Positions 52,305 to 61,196 of a stretch of 64,000 bases of DNA are shown here, piece by piece. Both the position numbers and the translations under genes were made by a program. Below the pieces are notes generated by a model. It was given only the letters and a program-made list of their open reading frames with translations, made no database searches and was not told where the DNA came from. The stretch is from contig NZ_UAVP01000008.1 of the NCBI RefSeq assembly GCF_900446695.1, positions 372,001-436,000 on the forward strand, in the 5' to 3' direction. Source of the stretch: Capnocytophaga sputigena (GTDB taxonomy: Bacteria; Bacteroidota; Bacteroidia; Flavobacteriales; Flavobacteriaceae). The first letter of the stretch is position 1, and the number at the start of each line of letters is the position of its first letter.

Positions 52305-52336
52305 CAAATGTAGGAACTTTTTCGTAAAGTAACAAA
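52305..52336 (-). promoter_or_regulatory. atpD-atpC promoter
   Basis: Minus strand TTTG at 52333-52336, 20-base spacer, TACATTTG at 52305-52312. Predicted leader about 70 bases. Confidence 0.82.
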
Positions 52337-52370
52337 TAAAACGAAGATTTTTTTTATTAGTGGTGATTAG

Positions 52371-52512
52371 TTATCTCTGCCTTACAAAGAAAAAGTGGGG
52401 ACAAGAGAGAGAAAAGAGTATCCCCTACTTTTCTTTGTAATCGCCTGATTTTTCTTTACGGAAAATAGATGAAAGGAGATAAAAAATCAGGACTTAAATA
52501 AAAGCAAATATT
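52371..52512 (-). ncRNA. Candidate structured small RNA or leader (two long hairpins)
   Basis: Two adjacent inverted repeats with no coding potential. Hairpin 1: TTACAAAGAAAA (52382-52393) with TTTTCTTTGTAA (52429-52440), a 3x3 mismatch, then GGGGA/TCCCC. Hairpin 2: CCTGATTTTT (52444-52453) with AAAAATCAGG (52482-52491). TTATCTC (52371-52377) can alternatively pair with GAGATAA (52476-52482). A minus-strand TATCTTTG at 52519-52526 suggests a start near 52512. The strand and ends are inferred. It may be 6S-like or another regulatory RNA. Confidence 0.45.
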
Positions 52513-52518
52513 TCGGGG

Positions 52519-52526
52519 CAAAGATA
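52519..52526 (-). promoter_or_regulatory. Possible -7 element of the candidate small RNA
   Basis: Minus strand TATCTTTG. No clear TTTG at the -33 position, so this is weaker than the atpD promoter 210 bases downstream. Confidence 0.4.
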
Positions 52527-52709
52527 CAAATTTTACCCCTCCCATTATATTAAAATAATATTAAATGTTACAATCTTTAATGTTAAAATGTTAATTTAAG
52601 AATAATAGGGGTTCATTTTTAAACATTTGAGGAATTATGCGAGGTAGTTTTTTAAGGGCGCTAATTGTTGTTTTATAGGGTTTTCTGCTTTCAATTGCAA
52701 AATTATTCT

Positions 52710-52717
52710 TAGCTTTG
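52710..52717 (+). promoter_or_regulatory. Likely -7 element for the SBF transporter gene
   Basis: TAGCTTTG matches TAnnTTTG, 19 bases before the ATG; the -33 box is weak. The remainder of the 52527-52709 stretch is A+T-rich with no gene. Confidence 0.5.
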
Positions 52718-52736
52718 CAAAATCAATTCACAACAG

Positions 52737-53705
52737 ATGAACAAAATACTTACTAAAAACGCTTTTCTCTGGCTCTTGGTAGCAATGGTGCTCCTCGGTT
52801 ACCTCCTCCCCTATCGCGAAAGTTATAATGCTTATTTCAATCTCGGTACTTTTATCGACTGGGGGATTGTGATTATCTTCCTGCTCTACGGACTCAAACT
52901 AAATCTCCGCGAGGTGCTGAACGACATCAAAAACTGGAAGTTACACCTCTTGGTGCAGGTAGCTACTTTTGTACTGTTTCCTCTTTTGGTGATACCATTC
53001 TACAAGATAGCACAAGGCACTGAGTTTTACGTGTTATGGCTCTCGATATACTTTTTGGCGTGCTTGCCTTCTACGGTTTCCTCATCGGTGGTGATGGTTT
53101 CTATTGCCAAAGGGAATGTGCCTTCAGCGATTTTCAACGCTTCTATTTCGGGACTTATCGGTATTTTTGCTACCCCTATGTTGATGCAGCCTTTTTTGGA
53201 AAACAGTAGCGGGGCAGCTGTAGATCAAGGGGCTATCATTCAACAATTACTACTGAAAGTATTGTTGCCCATTGTATTAGGTTTGTTGCTCAATCCGCTG
53301 TGCAAGAAATTCATAGAACGCTATGGCAAGCTCATTGGTAAGTTTGACAGACTCATTATCTTACTCATCGTTTACGAGAGTTTTTCAACGGCTTTTGTAA
53401 ATCGCGTGTTTAGCAGTGTGCCCCCTATTACTTTTGCGATTATTGCCTTAGCAGCGGTAGGTTTATTTTTTATAGTGTATCACCTTTTGGGGTGGACATC
53501 AAGGCGTTTGCACTTTAATCGTGAGGACACTATTACAACCACTTTCTGTGGTTCAAAAAAATCGTTGGTACACGGGAGTCTCTTTATGATGGTTTTGGGT
53601 ATTCCCGATGACAACAAAGTGATGTTCCTGCTACCAATTATGCTATATCACAGTTTTCAGCTGTTTTACGTAAGTTGGCTGGCAAATAAAATAGGTAACA
53701 GGTAA
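52737..53705 (+). CDS. Bile acid:sodium symporter-family (SBF-like) transporter
   Basis: 322 residues with nine to ten membrane segments. Family features: FLLYGLKLNLREVLNDIKNWKLH, CLPSTVSSSVVMVSIAKGNVPSAIFNASISGLIGIF (the discontinuous-helix region of ASBT-like carriers) and CGSKKSLVHGSLFMMVLGIP. It belongs to the SBF-like (YfeH-type) subgroup, whose natural substrates are mostly unknown and need not be bile acids. Located in the inner membrane; it stands alone. Confidence 0.9.
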   Translation: MNKILTKNAFLWLLVAMVLLGYLLPYRESYNAYFNLGTFIDWGIVIIFLLYGLKLNLREVLNDIKNWKLHLLVQVATFVLFPLLVIPFYKIAQGTEFYVLWLSIYFLACLPSTVSSSVVMVSIAKGNVPSAIFNASISGLIGIFATPMLMQPFLENSSGAAVDQGAIIQQLLLKVLLPIVLGLLLNPLCKKFIERYGKLIGKFDRLIILLIVYESFSTAFVNRVFSSVPPITFAIIALAAVGLFFIVYHLLGWTSRRLHFNREDTITTTFCGSKKSLVHGSLFMMVLGIPDDNKVMFLLPIMLYHSFQLFYVSWLANKIGNR

Positions 53706-53912
53706 TAGGTGTCAGGTGCCAGGTCTCAGGTAAAGCGAGGAAGTTGGTGCAGCTGGGCAGGTGAGCAACAATTCAGCTAATATCCAATAGTGAATATTGC
53801 AATGAAAATCAATTAATAAACATATAAAAAGGGAATCGAGAAGATAAATAAAAGACAATCCAGATGTCCGAGTTTTGTCTAATACCCTCTAATAACTAAA
53901 AACTAGCCTCTT

Positions 53913-54683
53913 ATGAAAAAAATAGTAATCATCTCAATGATTTTAATAGCCTTTGTAGGCTGTAAAACACACATTAAACCTCTTACAGATTTAGAAGACA
54001 ACCAATTGCACGGCAAGGTAAAACAAATGCTTGAACTAACCTATTCCTACGGCAATGTTGATAGAGTTTATTTTGAAGAGAAAACTAAAGCCTCTGACTC
54101 AACACTGTATATTTTTAATGAAAAAGGTTATTATACCGAAGCAGTTCACTTAACCCCTCCTAATGATGACGAGACTGAACAGGCGCCCAGAAATATATAT
54201 GTTACTCGCACTGCCGACGAAGTGAAAACAACCGCTTACAACAGCGATGGAGATATCCTATACCAAAGCATCAGTAAGCTAAACCCCGAAGGCTTAGAGC
54301 TTACCCGAACAGATATTTTTAAAAAAGATGACGATAATATTGTAATGAACTCCACTTATGACCATACTAATCTAAAGAGAGAAATAAATATTGAATACAA
54401 GAACGGAAGTAAACACAAAAATGTACTAACCTATAACAAAAAAGGACAAGTCATTAAAGGAGAGTTTTACATAGGTAGCGAAAATGAGCTTTTTTTAACT
54501 TCTACATATACTTACAACAGCAAGGGCTATTTAGAAAAACGTGAACAGAAGTATATTACTACTTATGCGGTTACTACTACTTACGAATATGAATACGATG
54601 CTCAAGGCAGTGCTATTGTTGTCAAGGAATACGAAGACGGTAAACTCACAACTACAAAAAAGAGAATCATAGAGTATTATTAA
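53913..54683 (+). CDS. YD-like repeat lipoprotein of unknown function
   Basis: 256 residues. Lipobox FVGC (Cys 17) followed by KTHIKPL. LHGKVKQMLELTYSYGNVDRVYF resembles the DUF-type start of Bacteroidota lipoproteins with RHS/YD-like two-strand units, continued by YNSDGDILYQS, YNKKGQVIKGEF, YTYNSKGYLEKREQKY, YEYEYDAQGSAIVV. No catalytic motif. Similar in style to 19991-20899. The 53706-53912 upstream gap holds TAGGTGTCAGG-type repeat words and no clear promoter. Confidence 0.7.
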   Translation: MKKIVIISMILIAFVGCKTHIKPLTDLEDNQLHGKVKQMLELTYSYGNVDRVYFEEKTKASDSTLYIFNEKGYYTEAVHLTPPNDDETEQAPRNIYVTRTADEVKTTAYNSDGDILYQSISKLNPEGLELTRTDIFKKDDDNIVMNSTYDHTNLKREINIEYKNGSKHKNVLTYNKKGQVIKGEFYIGSENELFLTSTYTYNSKGYLEKREQKYITTYAVTTTYEYEYDAQGSAIVVKEYEDGKLTTTKKRIIEYY

Positions 54684-54740
54684 AACAACCTTAAAAACCT
54701 ATAGTCTATCAGAATTGAATTGCAAAAATTAGCGTTGCAT

Positions 54741-54771
54741 ACTTTCTCAAAGTTTGAGACTTTGACAAAGT
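54741..54771. repeat. ACTTTGnCAAAG structured repeat, copy D (short)
   Basis: ACTTTCTCAAAG and CTTTGACAAAGT separated by only TTTGAGA; the central hairpin is lost. It lies 43 bases from a GGGCGTTT hairpin. Confidence 0.7.
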
Positions 54772-54814
54772 CTAATTAACTGATAAATAGTTATATTTGC
54801 GTTATGTTTAGTAG

Positions 54815-54833
54815 GGGCGTTTAGCAAACGCCC
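54815..54833. repeat. GGGCGTTT hairpin repeat, copy 4
   Basis: GGGCGTTT-AGC-AAACGCCC preceded by GTAG and followed by TCAT, i.e. in inverted orientation relative to copies 1-3. It falls between a possible -7 box (TATATTTG, 54792-54799) and the radC start, so would lie in the 5' UTR. Confidence 0.85.
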
Positions 54834-54889
54834 TCATAAAAATAATCTTATTTATTCGTAATCTATTTCTTTTTGACTATAACTAAATT

Positions 54890-55555
54890 ATGACTATCAA
54901 AAACTGGGAAGATACCGATAAGCCTCGTGAGAAGATGATAACTCAAGGAAAAACAGCTTTGAGCAATGCCGAACTTTTGGCTATTTTATTGGGTTCAGGC
55001 TCTGCCAATGAAAGTGCTGTTGCTTTGAGCAGACGTATATTGGCTTCAGTAGGCAACAGTCTCACGGCTTTGGGCAAACAAACATTAGCTCAACTCACTA
55101 CCTTCAAAGGGATTGGTGAAGCCAAAGCAATTACGATTCTCGCCGCCACCGAAATGGGTCGCCGGCGCGCTGCCGAAACTCATGAACCTCAACCTAAAAT
55201 TGAAGCTCCCCGACACGTTTTTACCTTGATGCAACCCCTTATTGGCGACCTGCCTCACGAGGAATTTTGGGTGCTTTACCTCAACAGTGCCAACCGCGTG
55301 ATTCACAAATGCCGACTTTCTTCAGGGGGCATCACTCATACTACTGTGGATATACGACTGCTCTTCAAAAATGCCTTAGAACAAGGCGCTGTCTCACTGA
55401 TTTTAGTACATAACCACCCCTCGGGGAGCACCACTCCCAGCAAAGAGGATTTAGAACTCACAGAACGCGTGAGAAACGCTGGTGATACTCTGGATATCAA
55501 ACTCTTAGACCACATAATCGTTACAGAAAAAGAATACTATTCAATTAACAATTAA
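54890..55555 (+). CDS. radC: RadC-family JAB/MPN domain protein
   Basis: 221 residues. N-terminal helix-hairpin-helix region (LTTFKGIGEAKAITILAATEMGRRR), C-terminal JAMM metal site: Glu in LPHEEFWVLYLN and HNHPSGSTTPSKED. The long-standing DNA-repair label is doubtful in the family; the domain is a likely metal-dependent hydrolase of unknown substrate. The C-terminus YSINN reads into the AACAATTAA repeat that follows. Confidence 0.93.
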   Translation: MTIKNWEDTDKPREKMITQGKTALSNAELLAILLGSGSANESAVALSRRILASVGNSLTALGKQTLAQLTTFKGIGEAKAITILAATEMGRRRAAETHEPQPKIEAPRHVFTLMQPLIGDLPHEEFWVLYLNSANRVIHKCRLSSGGITHTTVDIRLLFKNALEQGAVSLILVHNHPSGSTTPSKEDLELTERVRNAGDTLDIKLLDHIIVTEKEYYSINN

Positions 55556-55634
55556 TAGGTAACAATTAACAGGTAATAGTATCAATTAAGGATTGAAACA
55601 ACTTGTTAATTTTTAATTGTTAATTTTTAATTAT
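55541..55634. repeat. AACAATTAA-type repeat block between convergent genes
   Basis: Words TTAACAATTAATAG, TAACAATTAACAGG and TTAATTTTTAATTGTTAATTTTTAATT, self-complementary across the block. It overlaps the last codons of radC. It may act as a weak bidirectional terminator. Confidence 0.55.
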
Positions 55635-55638
55635 TATA

Positions 55639-56508
55639 TTATTTATTTTTCATCATTTTAGCTGAAAAAACAAAGATGAGCAACACAACAATCCCCATAA
55701 TTGCCCATAGAAGTGGTTTAGCCGATGCCACAGTACCATTGGTAGGGCTTTTAGTAACTGAAGTTGTTGCAGTAATAGGCTGAGTCTTTACATATTCTAC
55801 AGTCTCATTGTAATGAATGGAGGGGAGTTGTTTAGGGATATGCTTCACAAAATGAGTGATGTCGTACTGAGGCGCTATGTCGTTAGCTTTGCCATACACT
55901 AAAAAATAGTGATGAGCCGTATCGGGGAAGCGTGCTGTGAGTTTATAAGTGATAGGAAAGAGGGTAATTTCAGAAATTGAAAGAGGGGTATTATCTTGGT
56001 TATCAATATCAATTTGCAAATGCTTAAACAGCTGTGACGCAAAAGTATATGTGTTATTCCCCTTAGAGTTGAGCACCCCTTTAGCTACACTGCTCAGATA
56101 GGTATCATCGGTGGTTTCGTTTTGCAAAATCTTCACAGAACGATAATAATCATAAGTTGTTGCAGGGTGAATCGCGACTTTGCCAAGGAGCAAAATTTCG
56201 GGAAGTTTCACATCGATAATCGTATGTTTAGACGCTTTGTCGTTCTTTACTGCGAAATGCGTAATAGTTTGAGTAGCAACCACTGTATCAGCTATCATAT
56301 AAGGCACTTCAATAGTATCGGTAACCGAAATACCATAAATGCGCAAATCGTTATAACTCTCCATACGGTCGAAGATAGTAATAGGCAAAGTGAGAGAATG
56401 CCAACCGCTTTGGTTGAGATTTTCAAGCGCTTGTTTATAGCGGTATGACGAGAGCTGTGCCTGAGCGGTAATGGTACAGAAAAAAAGCAATACAAAGAGT
56501 TTTTTCAT
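55639..56508 (-). CDS. DUF3999-like exported membrane-anchored protein
   Basis: 289 residues. Signal peptide (FFCTITAQAQ), a large beta-rich periplasmic domain (WHSLTLPITIFDRMESYNDLRIYGISVTDTIEVPYMI, TTYDYYRSVKILQNET, HLQIDIDNQDNTPLSISEITLFPI), then a Thr/Pro-rich linker and one C-terminal transmembrane helix (LLWAIMGIVVLLIFVFSAKMM). Domain order fits DUF3999 family proteins, which are uncharacterised. It is transcribed divergently from nadE. Confidence 0.68.
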   Translation of the reverse strand: MKKLFVLLFFCTITAQAQLSSYRYKQALENLNQSGWHSLTLPITIFDRMESYNDLRIYGISVTDTIEVPYMIADTVVATQTITHFAVKNDKASKHTIIDVKLPEILLLGKVAIHPATTYDYYRSVKILQNETTDDTYLSSVAKGVLNSKGNNTYTFASQLFKHLQIDIDNQDNTPLSISEITLFPITYKLTARFPDTAHHYFLVYGKANDIAPQYDITHFVKHIPKQLPSIHYNETVEYVKTQPITATTSVTKSPTNGTVASAKPLLWAIMGIVVLLIFVFSAKMMKNK

Positions 56509-56539
56509 AGTTTGATAGCAACTTTACTAATTTCTACCG

Positions 56540-56547
56540 CAAAAGTA
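56540..56547 (-). promoter_or_regulatory. -7 element for the DUF3999-like gene
   Basis: Minus strand TACTTTTG, 31 bases upstream of the ATG. Confidence 0.55.
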
Positions 56548-56578
56548 TAAAAGTTTTTCGTTATTCGCAATTATTTAG

Positions 56579-56586
56579 TACCTTTG
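56579..56586 (+). promoter_or_regulatory. -7 element for nadE-purD
   Basis: TACCTTTG, 43 bases before the nadE ATG, with a TTTTTC tract at 56554-56559 near the -33 position. Confidence 0.6.
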
Positions 56587-56629
56587 TCGCGATATACTAA
56601 AGACATTTTTTGAACTCAATACAATTCAA

Positions 56630-57409
56630 ATGGAAAACATAGCATCACAAATCGTTCATTGGATAAAAACTTATGCCGAAAATGCTCGCGTAAAGGGCTT
56701 AGTCATAGGCATATCAGGTGGAGTAGACTCGGCGGTAGTCTCTACGCTTTGTGCGCGTACGGGCTTGCCAACGCTCTGTCTTGAAATGCCTATCCATCAA
56801 GCTGAAAGCCACGTGAGTCGCGCTGAGGAGCATATCGCTTTCCTCAAAGCTCACTACCCCAATGTGAGCAACCTGCGCACCGACCTCACTCCTGTATTCG
56901 ACCAGTTTGTAGCACAAATACCCCCTACCGATAAATCTACTTATGAAATGGCACTTGCTAACACCCGCGCGCGCCTGCGAATGACAACCCTCTACTATTT
57001 TGCAGGACTCGAAGGCTACATAGTGGTAGGCACGGGTAATAAGATTGAGGATTTCGGGGTAGGATTCTTTACCAAATACGGCGATGGGGGCGTAGATATC
57101 AGTCCTATTGCCGACCTGATGAAAAGCGAAGTGTATAAATTGGGTGAATACCTGCAAATTCCGCAAAGTATCCTCAAAGCAAAACCTTCTGACGGTCTCT
57201 TTGGCGATGACCGCAGCGATGAAGACCAACTCAAAGCTACTTATGATGAACTGGAATGGGCAATGCTCCAAACCGAGCAAGGCAAAAAAGCTGAAGATTT
57301 CGGCGGTAGAGAGCGTGAAGTATTTGAGATATACACCCGCCTGAATCGAGCTAACCAGCACAAGATGCAACCGATACCAATTTGCAAAATCAACAAATCG
57401 ACAAATTGA
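56630..57409 (+). CDS. nadE: NAD+ synthase, ammonia-dependent
   Basis: 259 residues. PP-loop GISGGVDSAVVSTL, GTGNKIEDFGVGFFTKYGDGGVDISPIADLMKSEV, and KPSDGLFGDDRSDEDQLKATYDELE. It amidates nicotinate adenine dinucleotide to NAD+. There is no nitrilase-type glutaminase domain, so it should use free ammonia. It is followed 13 bases later by purD on the same transcript. Also relevant to the PnuC/NadR-like salvage triad 7 kb upstream. Confidence 0.95.
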   Translation: MENIASQIVHWIKTYAENARVKGLVIGISGGVDSAVVSTLCARTGLPTLCLEMPIHQAESHVSRAEEHIAFLKAHYPNVSNLRTDLTPVFDQFVAQIPPTDKSTYEMALANTRARLRMTTLYYFAGLEGYIVVGTGNKIEDFGVGFFTKYGDGGVDISPIADLMKSEVYKLGEYLQIPQSILKAKPSDGLFGDDRSDEDQLKATYDELEWAMLQTEQGKKAEDFGGREREVFEIYTRLNRANQHKMQPIPICKINKSTN

Positions 57410-57422
57410 CTAATTAATAGAA

Positions 57423-58697
57423 ATGAACATACTTATCCTTGGCTCTGGCGGTCGTGAACACGCCTTTGCCGTAAAACTACACCAAAGTCCGCTTTGCGAC
57501 ACCTTATACATCGCCCCTGGCAATGGGGGTACCCACACCGTAGCTACCAATGTGGCTATCAGCCCTACCGACTTCCCCGCGCTCAAAGCCTTTGTGCTTG
57601 AAAAACAGATTACAATGGTAGTAGTAGGTCCTGAAGACCCTTTAGTGCAAGGGGTTTACGATTTTTTTGCCAATGATAAAGAACTCTCTCACGTGCAAGT
57701 GATAGGTCCTTCACAGCAGGGCGCTACTCTTGAAGGCAGTAAAGAGTTTGCTAAAGAGTTTATGGTGCGCCATAACATCCCTACAGCTAAATACGCGAGT
57801 TTTACCAAGGATACAGTGGACGAAGGTTGCGCTTTCCTCAGCACGATGAAAGCCCCTTATGTACTGAAAGCCGATGGTTTGGCAGCGGGTAAAGGGGTAG
57901 TGATACTCGAAGATTTACAAGAAGCCCAAGCCGAATTGCGCCGTATGCTCATCAACGAGAAATTTGGCAAAGCAAGTACTAAGGTGGTGATTGAAGAGTT
58001 CCTCAAAGGTATTGAACTCAGCTGCTTTGTACTCACCGATGGACAAAACTACAAAATATTGCCTACTGCCAAAGACTATAAGCGCATAGGCGAAGGTGAT
58101 ACAGGGCTCAACACGGGCGGTATGGGGGCTGTTTCGCCGGTGCCTTTCGCCGATGCAGCCTTTATGCAGAAGATTGAAGAGCGCATCGTAAAACCTACTA
58201 TTGCAGGATTGCACAAGGAAGGCATTGTTTATAAAGGCTTTGTATTCATCGGACTCATAAAAGTAGACGGTGAACCTTACGTGATAGAATACAATGTGCG
58301 TATGGGCGACCCCGAAACCGAAGCCGTATTGCCACGTATAGAAAGCGACCTCATTCCGTTATTCCAGTCGTTGTACAACGGCACTTTGGCTTCACAAGAG
58401 CTGAAAGTAACCCCGCAGAGTGCTACTACGGTAGTAATGGTATCAGGTGGCTATCCTGAGGATTACGAAAAAGGAAAAGAGATTACAGGCACTGAAAAAG
58501 TAACAGATAGTACTGTATACCACGCCGGTACCACCCTTAAAGACGGCAAACTCCTCACCGCTGGCGGTCGTGTGTTGGCTGTAACTTCTTTAGGTGATGA
58601 TTTCAAAGAAGCCTTACAACGTTCCTACAACAATATCAGTAAAATACATTTTGAAGGCGCTTACTGCCGAAAAGACATTGGGAAAGACCTTTTTTAA
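57423..58697 (+). CDS. purD: Phosphoribosylamine-glycine ligase (GARS)
   Basis: 424 residues. N-terminal LILGSGGREHAFA, ATP-grasp domain with YVLKADGLAAGKGVVI and EEFLKGIELSCFVLTDG, RIGEGDTGLNTGGMGAVSPVP, EYNVRMGDPETEAVLPRIESDL. It makes glycinamide ribonucleotide in purine synthesis. Full length. A structured repeat copy lies 56 bases downstream. Confidence 0.97.
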   Translation: MNILILGSGGREHAFAVKLHQSPLCDTLYIAPGNGGTHTVATNVAISPTDFPALKAFVLEKQITMVVVGPEDPLVQGVYDFFANDKELSHVQVIGPSQQGATLEGSKEFAKEFMVRHNIPTAKYASFTKDTVDEGCAFLSTMKAPYVLKADGLAAGKGVVILEDLQEAQAELRRMLINEKFGKASTKVVIEEFLKGIELSCFVLTDGQNYKILPTAKDYKRIGEGDTGLNTGGMGAVSPVPFADAAFMQKIEERIVKPTIAGLHKEGIVYKGFVFIGLIKVDGEPYVIEYNVRMGDPETEAVLPRIESDLIPLFQSLYNGTLASQELKVTPQSATTVVMVSGGYPEDYEKGKEITGTEKVTDSTVYHAGTTLKDGKLLTAGGRVLAVTSLGDDFKEALQRSYNNISKIHFEGAYCRKDIGKDLF

Positions 58698-58752
58698 TTG
58701 ATAATTAAAAAAGAACTACCCTAAAAGTTTTAAAATCATATTTACACCATTA

Positions 58753-58802
58753 CACTTTGCCAAAGGTCTAATTGCACATCTTGCTACAGCCTTTGGCAAA
58801 GT
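58753..58802. repeat. ACTTTGnCAAAG structured repeat, copy E
   Basis: Arms ACTTTGCCAAAG (58753-58764) and CTTTGGCAAAGT (58791-58802), an exact inverted pair. The centre is weaker (GCA...TGC). It ends 17 bases upstream of the next ATG. Confidence 0.82.
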
Positions 58803-58819
58803 CTATAATCCTTATAACT

Positions 58820-59986
58820 ATGAAAAAGAATATAATCGCAGTCCTCACCTATATAACCCTAATTCCACTATCTTTTTCTCAAAACACCCTCTCCAAATAC
58901 CTTGCAGATAAGGAGACTAAAACCCCCTTAAAAAGTGCTACCATCCATAATGCGAATGACTATACCGTTACCAATGACGATGGACACTTTGTGTTCTATT
59001 CATCCAACGATAGCGTAACTATCAAAATGTTAGGCTATGAAACCCTCAAAACTACTTTCAAAGCGCTGAGTCGTACAAAAGACACCTTGTACCTTATCCC
59101 CAAACCTTTTCAGTTAGACGAAGTAACCCTTTCCAACAAAAACATTATACAAGAAGCTTATAATCACGCTAGCACCAATTATCCTATGGAACCTTTTGTT
59201 GAAGATTTCTTCTTGCGTTGTATCCTCAAACGCAATGGTGAACTCGTGAAAATAGAAGATTTCAGTGGACGTATCAAGCGCGATAAGTTATTAGGAGCCG
59301 AGAAAAATTTCACCTTTCAATTGCTGAATATGCGTAAGTTTGGTATAGAAAAGAAAGGAGTGCGTGCAGACGATTTTAATATCCCTTCCTTAAATGATGT
59401 TTTTCAATGGTGGAGTAATATTTTATTTTTAGATTCAAAGGAGTACCGTTTTTCATTCCTTAAAGTTATAGATGAAACACATCATCAGGTAAGTCACACT
59501 CCTAAAAATGAAGAGGATGATAAAAGTAGTATAGGTCATTTCATTATCAATACCGATGATTATGCCGTCAAAGAGCGTATTCATAAAATCAATCCTAAAA
59601 TAATTCATAAAATACCCTATACTAAAAAACCATTCATCAAATACAGAACTATTGATTATTTTTATAAGGAAAAATGTGAGAAAGACACCAAAAACAACAA
59701 ATATTTTATAGCCAATGCCATAGTTGGCGCAAAAGTAGAAGGATATGTAGGCAAAGAAAGAATAGTGTACGATGTAAGCTTCGAGCTCATTGTTACTCAC
59801 CCTTTTTCAGACCTCAATACTTTTAAAGCCAATGTAAATGGCAAAAAAGAGCTCTTTAAATTAGATGTACCCTATAACAAAGAATTTTGGGAGACTCAAA
59901 ACCAACTCCCCCTTACCAATGAAATGCGCGATTTCATCAATAAACCCCACAACCCAAAAGAATACCGCGTGATTTCTAATTTCTAA
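58820..59986 (+). CDS. CarboxypepD_reg-like domain exported protein, paralog 1
   Basis: 388 residues from ATG at 58820 (MKKNIIAVLTYITLIPLSFSQ); a longer in-frame start lies in the upstream repeat and is rejected. Signal peptide, then a CarboxypepD_reg-like beta-sandwich (LADKETKTPLKSATIHNANDYTVTNDDGHFVF, LGYETLKTTF, LDEVTLSNKN), as at the N-termini of SusC/TonB-linked proteins, and a long C-terminal domain. No TonB barrel. The most divergent of three tandem paralogs; its C-terminus (YRVISNF) lacks the shared end of the other two. Confidence 0.8.
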   Translation: MKKNIIAVLTYITLIPLSFSQNTLSKYLADKETKTPLKSATIHNANDYTVTNDDGHFVFYSSNDSVTIKMLGYETLKTTFKALSRTKDTLYLIPKPFQLDEVTLSNKNIIQEAYNHASTNYPMEPFVEDFFLRCILKRNGELVKIEDFSGRIKRDKLLGAEKNFTFQLLNMRKFGIEKKGVRADDFNIPSLNDVFQWWSNILFLDSKEYRFSFLKVIDETHHQVSHTPKNEEDDKSSIGHFIINTDDYAVKERIHKINPKIIHKIPYTKKPFIKYRTIDYFYKEKCEKDTKNNKYFIANAIVGAKVEGYVGKERIVYDVSFELIVTHPFSDLNTFKANVNGKKELFKLDVPYNKEFWETQNQLPLTNEMRDFINKPHNPKEYRVISNF

Positions 59987-60008
59987 AGTAATGTAAAAAC
60001 ATAACAAT

Positions 60009-61163
60009 ATGAAAATACTATTCCTTATCCTATTATTCACAGCCACAGCCTTACCCGCCCAAGTAGCCGAACTCACCCTGCTGGATGTCTCTACAAAGCA
60101 GCCCATTCCCAATGTCGAAGCCTATTACACACGCTCTCTCAACGGTACTATTACCAATGAGGAAGGCAAATTGCGTATTGCGGTGGAGAACGACTCCCTT
60201 ACCTTAAGCCATATAGGCTATGCAACTAAAAAGATTTTTACAGATAAAACCTTTGCTAAAGCAACCATTTATCTCAATCCTCAGGAAATACAACTTGAGG
60301 AAGTTGTGTTGTACAATTTTGATTTAAAAAAGAAAGTAAAGTATGTTTTAGATAATTACTTCAAATTGTATGACACTAAGGCTAAAATATTAGAGTGTAC
60401 CTACCGAGAGAAGTTTATAAGAAATGACACCTTAACAAGGCTCTACCAAGTGCAGTTAGATTGGTGGAGCAAAAGTTATCGTTATACTTCTTTCAAGCAA
60501 CCTTTAGAAAAACTATTACAAATCCGACTTAAAAATATCGACTACTCTAAAATGTTAAGCGAAGAAGAAATTGCTGCTCGTTCTGCTCACTTAGAAAGAA
60601 CCCCAATGTTTATGTATCTTTTTGTGAATACCTATTTGTCATTTATAGATCAATTTGGTGAAAATATTGATATCAAAAAAGTAGAGAAAAGTAAAGAGGT
60701 TACTAAAGTAACTTTTAACGCTGATATCGTTATCAATAAAAAGCTAAATCTAAAACTTGAAAACTCGGTATTGGTGTTTGACAATACTACCAATGCTGTG
60801 AGAAAAGTTATTTTTAACGACATACATCAAGGTATAAAGGATAAAGTTTCTGAGAAAACTAATAAGCCTTATAAGTCTATTACAGATAATTATCGTTTGG
60901 AGCTCACTTTAACTGACTATAAAGGCAAACTACTATTTAGTTCTTATTATGTAAGACTCATAGGAGCTATTGAATACAAAGGAAAAAGAGATAAACTCTT
61001 TTTGGAACATAGTTTTTTGCGTACAGGAGTACAGAACAAACATATTAAAAAGGAAGATAGAATAGATATTCAAAAGTCTTTCCACGAATACATTACCCCT
61101 CATAAACAAGGTGAAGCCAAGTTTTTACTTACCAAAGAAGAACAAGATTTTATAAACCAATAG
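60009..61163 (+). CDS. CarboxypepD_reg-like domain exported protein, paralog 2
   Basis: 384 residues. Signal peptide (LFTATALPAQ), CarboxypepD_reg-like domain (LDVSTKQPIPNVEAYYTRSLNGTITNEEGKLRI, SHIGYATKKIF, LEEVVLYNFDLKKKV), then a domain shared with paralog 3: KILECTYREKFIRNDTLTRLYQVQLDWW, VTFNADIVINKKLNLKLENSV. The final 24 residues (TPHKQGEAKFLLTKEEQDF) are the same as in paralog 3. Likely envelope-associated; role unknown. Confidence 0.8.
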   Translation: MKILFLILLFTATALPAQVAELTLLDVSTKQPIPNVEAYYTRSLNGTITNEEGKLRIAVENDSLTLSHIGYATKKIFTDKTFAKATIYLNPQEIQLEEVVLYNFDLKKKVKYVLDNYFKLYDTKAKILECTYREKFIRNDTLTRLYQVQLDWWSKSYRYTSFKQPLEKLLQIRLKNIDYSKMLSEEEIAARSAHLERTPMFMYLFVNTYLSFIDQFGENIDIKKVEKSKEVTKVTFNADIVINKKLNLKLENSVLVFDNTTNAVRKVIFNDIHQGIKDKVSEKTNKPYKSITDNYRLELTLTDYKGKLLFSSYYVRLIGAIEYKGKRDKLFLEHSFLRTGVQNKHIKKEDRIDIQKSFHEYITPHKQGEAKFLLTKEEQDFINQ

Positions 61164-61196
61164 GCATAATATCTAAACATTTAACATAACAAACTT

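Noticed and set aside
54792..54799. radC promoter from TATATTTG
   Set aside because: Fits the -7 consensus but no TTTG at the -33 position and about 90 bases from the start; kept only as a possibility in the repeat entry.
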